Positions 10,626 to 21,340 of a DNA stretch of 64,000 nt are shown one piece after another (within the stretch, counting starts at the first letter, position 1; every line of letters starts with the position of its first letter). Origin of the DNA: Heterobasidion occidentale. Taxonomy: Eukaryota > Basidiomycota > Agaricomycetes > Russulales > Bondarzewiaceae. The notes below the pieces were generated by a model. The model worked only from the letters and a program-made list of their open reading frames with translations. It was not told the DNA's origin and did not search any database. The position numbers were made by a program, and so were the translations under genes. The stretch spans positions 1,240,001-1,304,000 of the forward strand of contig JBCAQO010000012.1 of assembly GCA_039111635.1 (NCBI GenBank), written 5' to 3'.

Positions 10626-13063
10626 CTAACACAGCGCCCCCTCGAACGCCCCCACCGCGCCCCGCACGACGCGCATCCCCGCGAGCACCTTCTCCTCCTC
10701 GAACCGCCGCCCAACGACCTGCACGCCGACCGGCAGCCCGTGCATCGCCGCGGCGTCGTAGCACGCGTACGCGCCGCGCGCGGACGGCCCCAGCGACGAC
10801 GCGCGGAAGTCCGCGGGGAGCGCGTCGCGCTGCGCGCACACGGTCGTCACGGGGAGCACGCCCGCGGGGAGATCGAGCTGCGCGAGACCAGACACCGTCA
10901 GCATGCACCACGACGCACGACGCACGACGCGCGGGGACGGGGGCGGCACTCACGATGCTGAACAGGAACGCGTAGCTCGCCGCCACGAGCCCCGCCACGC
11001 CCGTCCCGCCCTCCGGCAGGCCCGGCACCGCGCACGGCGCGCACAGCACGAGGTCCACGCCCTGCTCCCGCCACCGCTCGTGCCACGCGCGCTTCCACGC
11101 CTCGCGCTCGACGACGAGCGCGCGCGTCTCGCGCACGGACTTGGGGTGGAACGCGCGCAGCAGCCCCGCGTCGAGTGCGGGGAGGAACGACGCGAGCACG
11201 CGCTTGACGAGCTTCGGCAGCGCGAACGTCGCCTTGAGCGCGCGGATGCCGGGGTTGATCGCGTCGCTGCGCTGGAGCGGCGCGAAGACTTGTGCAGCTG
11301 GGGGTCCGACGGAACCAAAAAATAAATCAAAAATCAAAAGATCGAGCGAGTAAGCGATCGAGAAGGAGAGGATGTGAAAAGGAAAGAAGACGCGACGCAC
11401 CGCCGTCGGCGAACGCGAGCTGGAAGCCGGTCTTGAGCACTTCCACGGCAGGAGGGGCGCTGGGGAGGCGATAGTCAGCAGCGTAAATGGATATATGGGC
11501 CGCGACCGTAGCGACTGCGCTCACAAATCGACGATCTCGTGCCCCTGCGCCTTGAGTGCGTCGATGACGATCCGGAGCGCTCGCTCTGCCGCCGGAGTCA
11601 TCGGTATCATCCCTAGTTCGCGGTGCACGCGATCCATTAGACGCGTGACGACGACGATCGGACACTATCGTCAGTCCGTGCAACATATGGAGCTAAGCGA
11701 TGGAGAGGATCAGCGCACCGTCGCTCCAGAGGACGCCCCATCGAAGCTTGCGTGCGCCAAAGTCGACCGGACGCCAGGGCATCGGTACGCACTGTCAAAG
11801 TAATGCCCAAGACGGGGGATATGAGCATGGAAGTCGATCATAGGTATCTTTTCCGCACCCCTTTCATACCGTCGTTCGTCGCCAATACGTTGGGACTGGG
11901 TGCAGACAGGAAGAAAGGAAGGGAGGCGCAAGTTGCGTGTAACGCGAGAGAAGGAGAAAGGCAAAAAAAAGTAAGAGGAGACACGCACAGTGTGATCGAT
12001 CTCCCATGGCCGCAGCCCCATCACGCGCTTCCAGAATTCCTCCAGGTCCTCCAGCCTCCGCAAGCGGCGACACCACAGTCGGCACGCTCTCCAACCCGGG
12101 CGTGCTCGTGCGTGCGCCGGTCGAGGGAAACCTCCCATGGGTAGCCTTCATGCTATACACCCCACAGAACGCCGCGGGAATTCTTACGCTCCCCCCGATA
12201 TCCGTCCCGATCTCTATCGCGCTCCCACCGAGCGCAAGAAGTGCGCCTCCGCCGCCCGTCGACGCACCAGGGGAGTATGCAGGGTTGTATGGGTTGCTGG
12301 TGCGCCCGAAGAGAGTCGTCGTCGTCTCCATTGAGAACAGGCCCGTCGGGACGGTCGTCTTGACATGCACAAGCGCGCCCGCACGCTGCAGCAGCTGGAC
12401 GATGGGCGCCGACGTGCGCACGGACGTGTGTGCGAAGGCCGTGTAGCCGAGGGTGCTCGCGCAGCCCGCGACATCGATGCAGTCCTTGACGCTGATCGGC
12501 ACGCCCGACAGCGGGCGGTCGTCGGCGTCCGAGTCTGCGCTCGTGTCTGTATCGGTGTGTGTGTCTGTGTGAGAATCCGCATCGTCTTCGGGCTCGGGCT
12601 CAGTCTTGGTCACGACATCCTCGTGCCAGCCGTTTCCGACGGCGTGCCCATTTCTGTGCGGACGATGGACCCCAGCCCGATCTTCGTCCAGCTTCGGGTC
12701 CGAATGTCGATGCGAGTCCGATTTGAGCTTCGCGAAGGGGTCGCAGAAGTCGTCGTCGTCGTCGATGTGAGCGGGAGCAGCGTCCGGCTTCGGGTGAAGA
12801 ATGAGGAGATCTGATAACATAACGTCGGCGAGGCAATTGGTGGCCTTCTGGGCCGCGAACGCCTTCTTGCCATACGCGGATAGCACGTCGGCAGTCGAGA
12901 CGGAGCCAGCGCGATGAGCGTCCACAAGCTGTGCGAGCGTCAGCGAGTGCACTTTGGCGTCTGCGTCCGTGAGCGCGGCGTCGAACGTAGGTGCGAGGGC
13001 GTCCATCTTGGCCTGGCGCCGTCGCTGCGCCGATGCACTGTGAACAGATGTCGACGAGTTCAT
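10626..13063 (-). CDS. Amidase-signature family amidase (fungal acetamidase-like)
   Basis: Serine amidase that would hydrolyse carboxylic amides to acid and ammonia, probably cytosolic. Exons: 13063-11989, 11791-11719, 11612-11525, 11459-11401, 11297-10954 and 10877-10626. Seen in order: LTLAQLVDAH, the catalytic-lysine segment SGVPISVKD, the Gly/Ser signature SPGASTGGGGALLALGGS with GTDIGGSVRIPAAFCG, GRFPSTGA, then WGVLWSDG, MIPMTPAAERALR and a C-terminal LPVGVQVVGRRF block. The Lys-Ser-Ser catalytic set is present. Two oddities stand out. A poly-Asp and Asp/Thr/His-rich insertion (about 90 residues) precedes the lysine segment. Near 12050-12070 the frame shifts by one base between VPTVVSPLA and LEDLEEFWKRV, which looks like a sequence error or a recent break. 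The start at 13063 is preferred over the in-frame ATG at 13150 because homologous N-termini begin near AQRRRQAK. Confidence 0.85.
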
Positions 13064-14063
13064 TACGAGGCCCAATGTATGAAATGAAGGACGTTTATGA
13101 AGAGCGTACCAGGTTCGCGCGGGCGTCTGGGAGGCGAGGGGAAACAGCATAGTGGGAGCCAAAGTGGGATAGGCTGTCCACACAGTCTGGAACAGCGAGG
13201 CGTCTGGCTGGTGCGCTGCGCATTGTACTTATAGGCCATGGGACAGTCGCTGGTCATAGTGCTAGCCAGATCGGCGGTCGACAGGAGGGCGCGAAGGCAC
13301 GGAGGCACGGATCACGCCCATGGGGATGTGGGTGACGAGCGGCAAAGGAAGCAAGCGTGACAGAGGGCAAAGCGTGCTGTGTGCATGGCAGATGCTCCCA
13401 GCCGTCCATACAGATATAAAGCGCGAGAAGGCGACCAGTGCCTGAGCCTGCTTCTGTATGGTTACATGAACCGCTCCGTTATTGGCTTAGAATCAAGGAC
13501 AGAGTTCTCTCTGCCATCTTGCATACCTGCGATCTGTCCCCACAGCCGACCATCGACGCCACCGTAGCCGATCACCAGGCAGTCTGGTGATGATTCCACC
13601 GCATTCATCGGAGTCTATGATGATGCAACATGAACAATGGGCTTGATGGACCTCTGCGGCTCGAGATGAGGTGGATCAATCAGAGACGCGATGAGGGGAT
13701 CTGCATCGTGACTTGCAAGTTGCTTGTTTCGAACCGTGACAATCATGAGCTGAGGAAATGTAGATCCGGAACAGGCGATGCGACAAAGAAGAAAATTTGG
13801 TTGGAGAATTGTGACGGAAATCAAGCGGTTCGTTGGAGATATTTCAGGTTACGTTTCGAGGCCATCGACGTTCGCAGATGTCCGCGGCTCCGGCAACGAC
13901 AGCTCTTGCCGGCCGGCTCCGGATTTGTGGCTGCCCGCCACTAGCCGCCGCCGCCGCCGCCACTCGCGCGAATCATGTCACACCGTGACGGCACGCGCCA
14001 CGTCTCGCGCCACCGCCGGGTTCCTCCTACCTTGCTCCTGCCAGCGCCACTGCGGCCACAGTA
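13064..14063. other. Divergent intergenic region between the amidase and a plus-strand gene
   Basis: About 1 kb that must hold both 5' regions. A TATA-like stretch (agatataaagcgcg) lies at about 13411-13424. Otherwise I see nothing that names a regulator, and no supported coding frame. Confidence 0.45.
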
Positions 14064-15020
14064 ATGGAGGTTACACCGCGACCAAGCCCAACATTTCCTA
14101 GCACACCTTCCTCCCAGGATGTTCCATACACCCCGCACAAATCTTCGCCTCTGGCCGGATCATTCTCGCCCACTTCGTCCCCTGTCTCCGCCGCCCAGGC
14201 CCGACGGCGATCTCAGTACAAGTCGACAGCCCCGTCGTCGTCACACAGTCGAGCGGCAGAGAGCTCTTCACACGCTTACAAAACACGCGCCTCTAGTGTC
14301 CGGACACGTCTTTTTGTTTCCGGAACAGAGGGCGAGGAGGAACCTCAGCGGAACACGCTTTTGCGCGAGCGTTTCAAGGCGCGCTATATTGAGCGGGCCG
14401 TCCGCGCGCGTGAGCAGAAAATCAAGCAGAGTCGACACTGGGGTACCGGGCCGAGCAGTGACGGCGACGCGGACGGAGATACCGAAATGGAGGAGGGGGA
14501 GGAGGAAGACGAGGATTTCATGCTAAACGATGAGGTACGTTTCCTTTCTGGTGCTTCTGAAGATCTCCGTACGGATATTCCGTGCTGATTTTTGATTCCG
14601 TCCATTGCTCCCGCACGCGAAGCTTTTCCGGCGGATTATGGCGAGCGCGAAGCGGAAGGAGCGTCACCGGTATCGTGTTTCGTACCAGCTCGACGTGGGC
14701 TCGTCACTCGATCCGGACATGGAGGACGTCGAAGAATGGGAACGCGAGCTCATCGGAGCGGGTGGTACGCGTCCTTCTATCTTACTATCGACCATCAGTT
14801 TACGTTCTATCATCCCGTTGTGGCTCCCTCCGCCGCGCTGTGCACTGCAGAAGCCAGCTCGACTTCTGTCCTATCAGCTGACATCGACGTCGAACCCCCA
14901 GACTTCGACGACGACGACGAGGCAACCGCGCTGGCTGCTTACGCCGAGGAATGTGACCTGCTGGAAGGGCTGGACGCCCACGCGGACGAGATTTTTAGCC
15001 TGAGCGATCTAGACGATTGA
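14064..15020 (+). CDS. Hypothetical acidic protein, 260 residues
   Basis: Three exons join in phase: 14064-14534, 14623-14764 and 14851-15020 (donors GTACGT and GTACGC). The first 80 residues are Ser/Pro-rich and probably disordered. A basic helix follows (LRERFKARYIERAVRAREQK, about residues 100-120), then an acidic stretch, a basic LFRRIMASAKRKERHRYR block, and an acidic C-terminus (AYAEECDLLEG, EIFSLSDLDD). The basic helix plus acidic tail is weakly reminiscent of RPA-interacting proteins, but I do not claim that family. A nuclear location would fit the basic blocks. The consistent phases and clean splice sites make the gene itself credible. Confidence 0.65.
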
Positions 15021-17245
15021 TCTTGGCCCACAGGCACAAGGAGTCGTCCGCGGGGAAAGCGTTGATGTGGAAATGAGCTAGGTGCCGCCAAGTCGCAGGA
15101 AAGACGGGCAGATGCTTTTGTACGATTGTCACGTTCCATGAACCGACCATTCGATATCGAGTGAGTGATGTTTATCCTGTATTTCATATATTTTGCTTTG
15201 CTTCGCAGAGATGCTTTGGTTGTGGTGTGATTGTCGTCGCGCATCGGCGAAGCGTCCGATGCTGGGCCGGTGTCCTTCTTGACTTCAGAGACGGGCCAAC
15301 AGCGCCCGGACTCCCGCGCGCGCCAACTGAGAACACGGCGAACGTCCTATGTAGCATCCTTTAGCTCAAGCTCTGCTTCCGAGGTTCTGCCCCAGGCCGT
15401 GCATACAGAGCAGCAGCCTTCTCAGCGTGCATCGATCCGTCTTGTGACCCTGACATCACGGTGTAGATGACTTCCGAGTAAAAGAAGCCCGGAGAAGCCT
15501 TGCTGTTGTCACACCCGATTTCTTATCATACAGCCTGTATTCTTCGGACTCTGAGTGTAATCGAGCCAGCACTCCATCCTATCCGTGATCCAGGACGCCT
15601 CGCTCGTCTCAGTCTTCGTGGTTGGCTCCTCGGATCACCGTCGACGTCGATAAATCAAAAAAGGACGTCTTCGCAGATCCTTTGGCGGCACAAGCCGCTT
15701 GACACGATCTAGACACTGTAGACGTCAACGTGGAGACGACACATCATGCCCCTGGAGAACCATGACAAGCAGAGCATTGTCATACGTCTGAAGCTCTGAA
15801 GCATAGAGAACTCTGCATCGGACTCCTTTGCTTCATTTCCGACCCCCACTCTCTTTCTTTGCTCCGTTTCCGAGACTGATTTAGATGAAACGAGATACGA
15901 GACGAGACGAGACGGGCCGCCGTCACCTCATCGTCCAGAAATAAGACGGTCCTGCTGACTTTTGCACCGCTCCCGTACCGCCTTGGCAAAGCCAAAATAG
16001 CGCAATGGGAGAGCGCAATGCTGGACTCCACCACCGAGTAGGGAAACCCACGCTGCAACGGGCATGCGATCGCGTTGATATGATCAGAGTGCGCGACGAT
16101 CCTCCACCGTGTGGTATGACGGCGTTCGAGGCGCACTCGGGCCTCTCTGCGCGCACCGCAACGATCCGTCGATCGAGGAGCGCACACACACGCGGAACCT
16201 TCTCCGCGTGTGAGGGCCGTCCGAGCGCCCGGTCGAACTCTGTCAACGATGAAACTTGATGAGTGAAACCCAGTATTGGGGGTCTTGCTGAATGTCTCGA
16301 CGTTTGTGAACATCATGCCGAGCCGTTTTAGTGCTGTTAGACATGCCGAAGGATAGTCCTACCGGCTCGCCCTTTTGCATAATACACGGAGAACAGCAGA
16401 AGCAGAATCATGATCGCTCCACCTGTCGATCGAGCTGGATGCGAAAGCTCAAGGAGATGGCGGGAACAGGCATGAACGGGCGGCGCACGGCCAAGTCACT
16501 CACGGAGTGTGTAGATGGATGCTACAGGACCGCAACAAGCTCGCACGCCCCTCTGCTTCTTTTGGTAGCTTGCTGTCACGAACACGGACGCGGCAGCTTC
16601 TCGCCACAATTGAGCCATTATTGCTGGAAGACGAGAACCGTGGCTGCGTCGGGCGTCACGTATGCTACCTTTGAAAGGCGTGCCGGTATGCTGACGGGGC
16701 ATAGCGCGCGCCGGTGGAACTACCGAAGCGCTCGGGGTCGCTCCCAGCGTCTCCACGCTATATCTATGGGTCCCTGCAACGAAGATGCCCATATTGGTTT
16801 TATGTTCACTTCTCTTCGCGCACTCTCGACGACTTTGCTCCTTCTTTCGACAGTGATCCTTCTGTCAGGCTAGAAGCTGCAGGGAGGCATCAGGAAGACG
16901 CATGCATGATATTCAGGAGGCTTCGAGGAAGGAGTGGACTTAAGGTCCTCGTGAGGTCGTCAGACGATACGTAGGTCTCTAAGCTGTTCTTTCTTCCAGG
17001 AATGAGCGGATCGCGAATGAATGCATCTTGACATATTCTGTTAGAAGATTTCATGTTAGGCATCCAGAAATGTACCCGAGTGTGTGAACATACTATCACA
17101 GATGCCAACGAAATCGCCCCCAGTATAGAGAGCAACTGTATCACGGAAACCGATGCGTGAGCATGCAAGGCTGCCGAACGCACCCTGAAATCTGCCGCGC
17201 TAGCGCGAACATGCAAGATAAGTAATGGATGGCCCTGGATCGCAC
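15021..17245. other. Gene-poor interval
   Basis: No gene is supported over about 2.2 kb. The frames present have neither family motifs nor matching splice sites. At about 15987-16017 there is a tRNA 5'-half-like stretch containing an A-box (TAGCGCAATGGGAGAGCGC), but no matching anticodon or T arm follows. Confidence 0.5.
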
Positions 17246-18560
17246 TCACGGGCAATTCGGCAGCTGCCAACGCTCACTGCCGAGGTCAAAACAATACAGA
17301 TGTCCCTCCGTAAAGAACGGTATCGACCGCGACATCATCGTCACCGAGATGCTTTTCGGGAAGCGGCACAGATTCAGAAAATGATAGATAGTCAAGATCC
17401 GTGAAATTTTACTTACCAACTGGAGAATGTGGATAGAGCGCCTCTCAAGAGCGGCTAGTGGGGCAGATGTCAGATTATCTTACTGCCGGAATGCTGCCAC
17501 CGAACATACCGAGGCAAGCTGGAAAAACAGAATACCCAGAGATCAGAATGTGACAGGCTATTCGGAGTACCGGCTTTACATATACGTAGAAATTGCACAC
17601 GTTCAACGGACTCACCAGAACAAATGATCCTGCATCATATTTAAGTACTTATCTTCGTGAAGGAAAGGCAGATTGCATCACAGAAAAGACACGGTGCCTG
17701 TGTGAGCATCATCATAGGGCAGTGAATGCAAACTTGCATCGGACAGGGCAAGCACCTCATTACCGTCCAACAATACAAGAGGCATGATCCTTGCCTGTGG
17801 GGCTCGGCCATCGACGGAATGTACGGTCTTGATGCGACTTGGCAGCGGCGAAGCCAAAATGAGAAGGCCGAGTCAAACCTCCCACGGAGCGGCCAGATTT
17901 CGAATATCGATGCAAACTTTCGGGGAAAAGTCTAGACAGAACAAATCTGATTTCGCTTGCGGACCCCACTACGAGATCACCCCAAGGAGCAAGGCTGGAA
18001 TGACGGGAGATGCGGACATGAGTTGATGCAACATGGTGAGATGGCAGCCATGCACATCTGTGGACTTTGTGTTGCCCAAACAACGAGCACTGCCCCTGTA
18101 GACGGAGAGATGCGCGCACGTAGAAGGTCCCTGAACTGATATACATTAGAGTGTATCATTGTGAGCCCGACGATGATAACAAGAACAAGTTTCTTGTGCA
18201 AAACGCCATAGGACGCATACGAAAGCGATGGTGGTGTGGGGAACGAGGGAAGTTTACTTCGAAGATGCAGTGCAGAGGTTGGCTTGATTTGCAACCATTA
18301 GCAGCTAGCGAAACAACCTAGAAAAGCTAGCAATGACGATAGGGTTGTTCAGCACATAGCGATTCAGAAGGAACTATAACATGGGCCTCGAAAGGGTTTT
18401 CCACATCTGCTCAACCTCTACGTTCAGCATGAGAAAGTGTTCGTAATACAGGACAACTAGATCTGTTATCAGTGTTCAAAATTCTATCGTAGTGCGAAGA
18501 CTAAAGAACATGCTCACCGACTGCAACAAGTTGTAGCTATAAAGCTCGTTTGGTGGGCAC
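17246..18560 (-). pseudogene. DUF6533-family membrane protein, decayed (copy F)
   Basis: Blocks of the family appear in the right order on the minus strand. About 18550-18517 reads like LQLVAV before a GTGAGC donor. About 18450-18330 reads VVLYYEHFLMLNVEVEQMW and FLLNRYVLNNP. About 17915-17780 reads APWEV then IMPLVLLDG. About 17470-17430 reads LRGALSTFSSW, and about 17355-17246 reads SISVTMMSRS and ends at TGA. There are in-frame stops: TAG at 18376-18374, where paralogues have the Trp of LWFFLNRY; a TAG in the first block; and a TGA after APWEV. The start and several exons could not be placed. It is a non-functional copy. Confidence 0.6.
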
Positions 18561-19380
18561 GTCAGCAGACATAATATTACAGACCGACGAAAGGTCTAAA
18601 TCGCGACGAGAGACTCACATACCTGTCAATATGGCTATATACTGTTAGGATGGACCAGGTATGTGAGTCTTCCCTATCGATCGAGATAGACCAACCTCCA
18701 CTAGTATGGACATAAGGATGGGAACCGCTGACCACATGTCAGTGCATCCCGCTACTATCTCCTTTTCGTTGCATCTGGTCTCTTCCGATGCAATGCTATC
18801 CCTCAACCTTGGGTCCAGAAGAGAGCTTTGATGATAATCAAGGAGTTGAGCGTTGACTCAATCTCTGCAAAATCGAGTCAGGGAGCTCTGCGCGGTGGCT
18901 TCAGATCGAACGTGGATATATTTAGAGACCAGTTCAAGCAAAGGAAACTCTACCCTAGGTGGGGATGGTGGCTCTTGTCATCACATCATTCCTCAATCTC
19001 CGTAACCGGGACGGGAGTTGTGTTGCTAACCCACTCTCTAGAGAGCGAGATTAGACTGTTTAAACTGAATGGCAGATGTTGCGAGCAAAAGAACAAGATA
19101 TAAATCAGTTGCATCATCGGCACAGTCGAAGACAACGGTAGGTCTATGTGTCAACAAAAGATGAATGCTACTTACTCGATAGCGGGAGCCTGCAAATGAA
19201 AGAGCAGAAAAACGAAATGCAAGTTTCAGACAGAAGGAGTTGAGCAACAGAGTGAGGTTCGACAACAGAATGACTGCGTCGTGAAAGGAGAGCTGGCGGA
19301 CGGCACAGGGACCTACAGGGACCGGAAGCTTGAAACCCCTCCATTACGATTGTTATTTGCATTTAGTATGCCATGGTAAG

Positions 19381-19469
19381 GTCCTTGTCGATTAGTGGTT
19401 AAATCATCACGTTGTGGTGCTATTGGCGCACGATCCGTGAAGCCGGAGGCTCGAATCCTCCCTGGGACA
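19381..19469 (+). tRNA. tRNA-His (GTG) with a 17-nt intron
   Basis: Full cloverleaf by eye: acceptor strands GTCCTTG and CTGGGAC, D arm GATT-AGTGGTTA-AATC, anticodon stem TCACG/CGTGA, loop starting TTGTGG with anticodon GTG, and T arm GGAGG-CTCGAAT-CCTCC, with discriminator A at 19469. The anticodon loop is interrupted at the canonical 37/38 position by TGCTATTGGCGCACGAT. Box A (TTAGTGGTTA) and box B (GGCTCGAATCC) are good. There is one T-T mismatch in the acceptor stem and C instead of T at position 54, so a slightly degraded gene copy is possible. Confidence 0.75.
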
Positions 19470-19609
19470 TCGTTTTGAACAACATTCGATGCACACATTT
19501 GTCGTTCTCGTCTTTTTGGTTCTGTCGATATCTATCTTCAAACCAAAAAAGAATCAATCGTTCGCTAAAAACAAATGCTCCCAGTTTGCTTGCAACTCAT
19601 AATAGAGGA

Positions 19610-21340
19610 TCATGTAGGCAAACGATGGTCCGCAACATCTACTACGTAAGGGTCGCTCTGTTCATCTCTGACGACTGTAGTGAGGTCTATAGCAGTCTCC
19701 ATCTGTGTGTTCTCGAGTTCCCAAGGAGTTTTTGAGGCTGCTTCATGTAGATTAAGCAATATCTGGGACATTGTTGTGACAGCAATGCTGCAAGCAAAAC
19801 GGTCAGGGCACTCTGATCAGGGTACAATGGTATGACGCACCAACTTGCAAATGTTGACAGAACACCTTTCAGTAATGCCTACACAAATGTGAGATATGAA
19901 CGGTGATACTAAAAAGTTAAGTGTACCGAGGTGAACTAAAACAAATATTGATGAGTTGTTGTGTCGGTGATTTAAGTCGTATGATACGTACAAAGAACAG
20001 GATGATGTTCACAAAGTTTACGAGTGCCATTACTCTGCAAAGGTTGAGAATTTAGATGCAATTTGGTGGCAAAGTCAGACTCTGCACTCACGCAAAATAT
20101 ATGGCACCTCGTCTCAGATGTCAGCACCAGCACTTTGAAAAAATGGCAGCGCTCACCATCATAGAAAATCAACTGGACAAAACCCATACTAGTAGACCGA
20201 CTCAAGCTTTCGTGCCATCTGAGTTGCTTTCAATGACTGTATGATTTGAACAGGGTCAAGCTGAAGATGACAACATCGTATACAAACCGTGCCTCCCATG
20301 GGATGGCAACATCTAATATGTGAACTGTCAGAGAGAAAAGGCCTGAGGTTTGGGTGCAGTGATCAGCTCACGGTAAGCACTAGAATCCCCGGTGAAGAAT
20401 TTCACCGTCATGACAAAGTCATAATAGAATCATAAAGTGCAAAAGATCAACGCCAACGTACATGGAAGATGAGATGGCTATACTACAACCTGGCACCCCT
20501 GGCACAAACTTGCTATTTTGCCCAACTAATGACCACTAAAGTCTCTGACGTGCCATATGAGCTCTCCGAAACAATGCGAGCAATACTCAATGCACCCACT
20601 GCGGTCAGAAGTATCAGCATGACAAAAAGAACGGCCAATACCATGACAATACGTTGGGAGCCACCATATAAGGCATACGTCTGGGATGCCATGAGTACTT
20701 AGGGAATCAAACATAACCTCAAATGAGTAGCAGTTCTTGCTGAAAAAGATCAACAGGTTAAAACGTACCGATGACAACCGTCTGATTCAAAACAAGCAGC
20801 AGTTGGTGATAGAGCTCATACAATCGACAGCTGGATGAGGGTTACCATGAGTACCCAGCAGCCTGATAACGTGTTTTACGGAACCTCTTTTCAACGGAAT
20901 GGCAGAGTTGATAAACTGTCAACAAGAATGAGTCGTGAACATCTCACCTGTTCTCTTGCAGTGGCACTCGCAAAGCTTGACAGTAGAATTGGTATATTTC
21001 CAAAAATCGGAATGTACCGGTTGACAAAAAACCATATGGACGATTTTGAAAATGGCTTTGGCCAGATATACTGTATCTTGATTGGGAGTGTCACAAGATA
21101 GTCGTAGTATAAAATGGCTGGCCAAAATTGCCCGTCGGTCTAGTGATGTTCGAATTGGTGATCATAATATAACGCACCTGTCGCCACGAGAGTCATGTAG
21201 CCATTGATCCTGCTTCAAGGTAATGTTTAATCATCGGGAATTAAGAAGGTATCAATATGAGAAGCTTACATGGCGTCTATGGTAGCACTTGTCACTGTTG
21301 TCGAAATTATTTCTACTTCGAAACAGTAAAGCAAGGCGAT
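19610..21340 (-). pseudogene. DUF6533-family membrane protein with one in-frame stop (copy E)
   Basis: Nearly complete on the minus strand: NGYMTLVAT (about 21215), ILYYDYLVTLPIKIQYIW and WFFVNRYIPIFGNI (21110-20950), LYELYHQLLLVLNQTVV (about 20800), VLMASQTYALYGGSQRIV (about 20700), DVAIPWEARFVYDVVIFSL (20310-20240), GFVQLIFYDG (about 20180), VMALVNFVNIILFF (about 20030), LLKGVLSTFAS (about 19870) and SIAVTTMSQILLNLHEAA, ending at TGA 19612-19610. Most junctions join in phase. A single TGA at 20232-20230 sits between FKSYSH and KQLRW, where one C-to-T change of CGA would explain it. The copy is otherwise coherent, so it is either a very young pseudogene or a base error. The start exon is unresolved. 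Confidence 0.65.

Noticed and set aside
14064..15020. RPA-interacting protein
   Set aside because: The basic N-terminal helix is only loosely similar, and the central and C-terminal zinc-binding features of that family are not visible.
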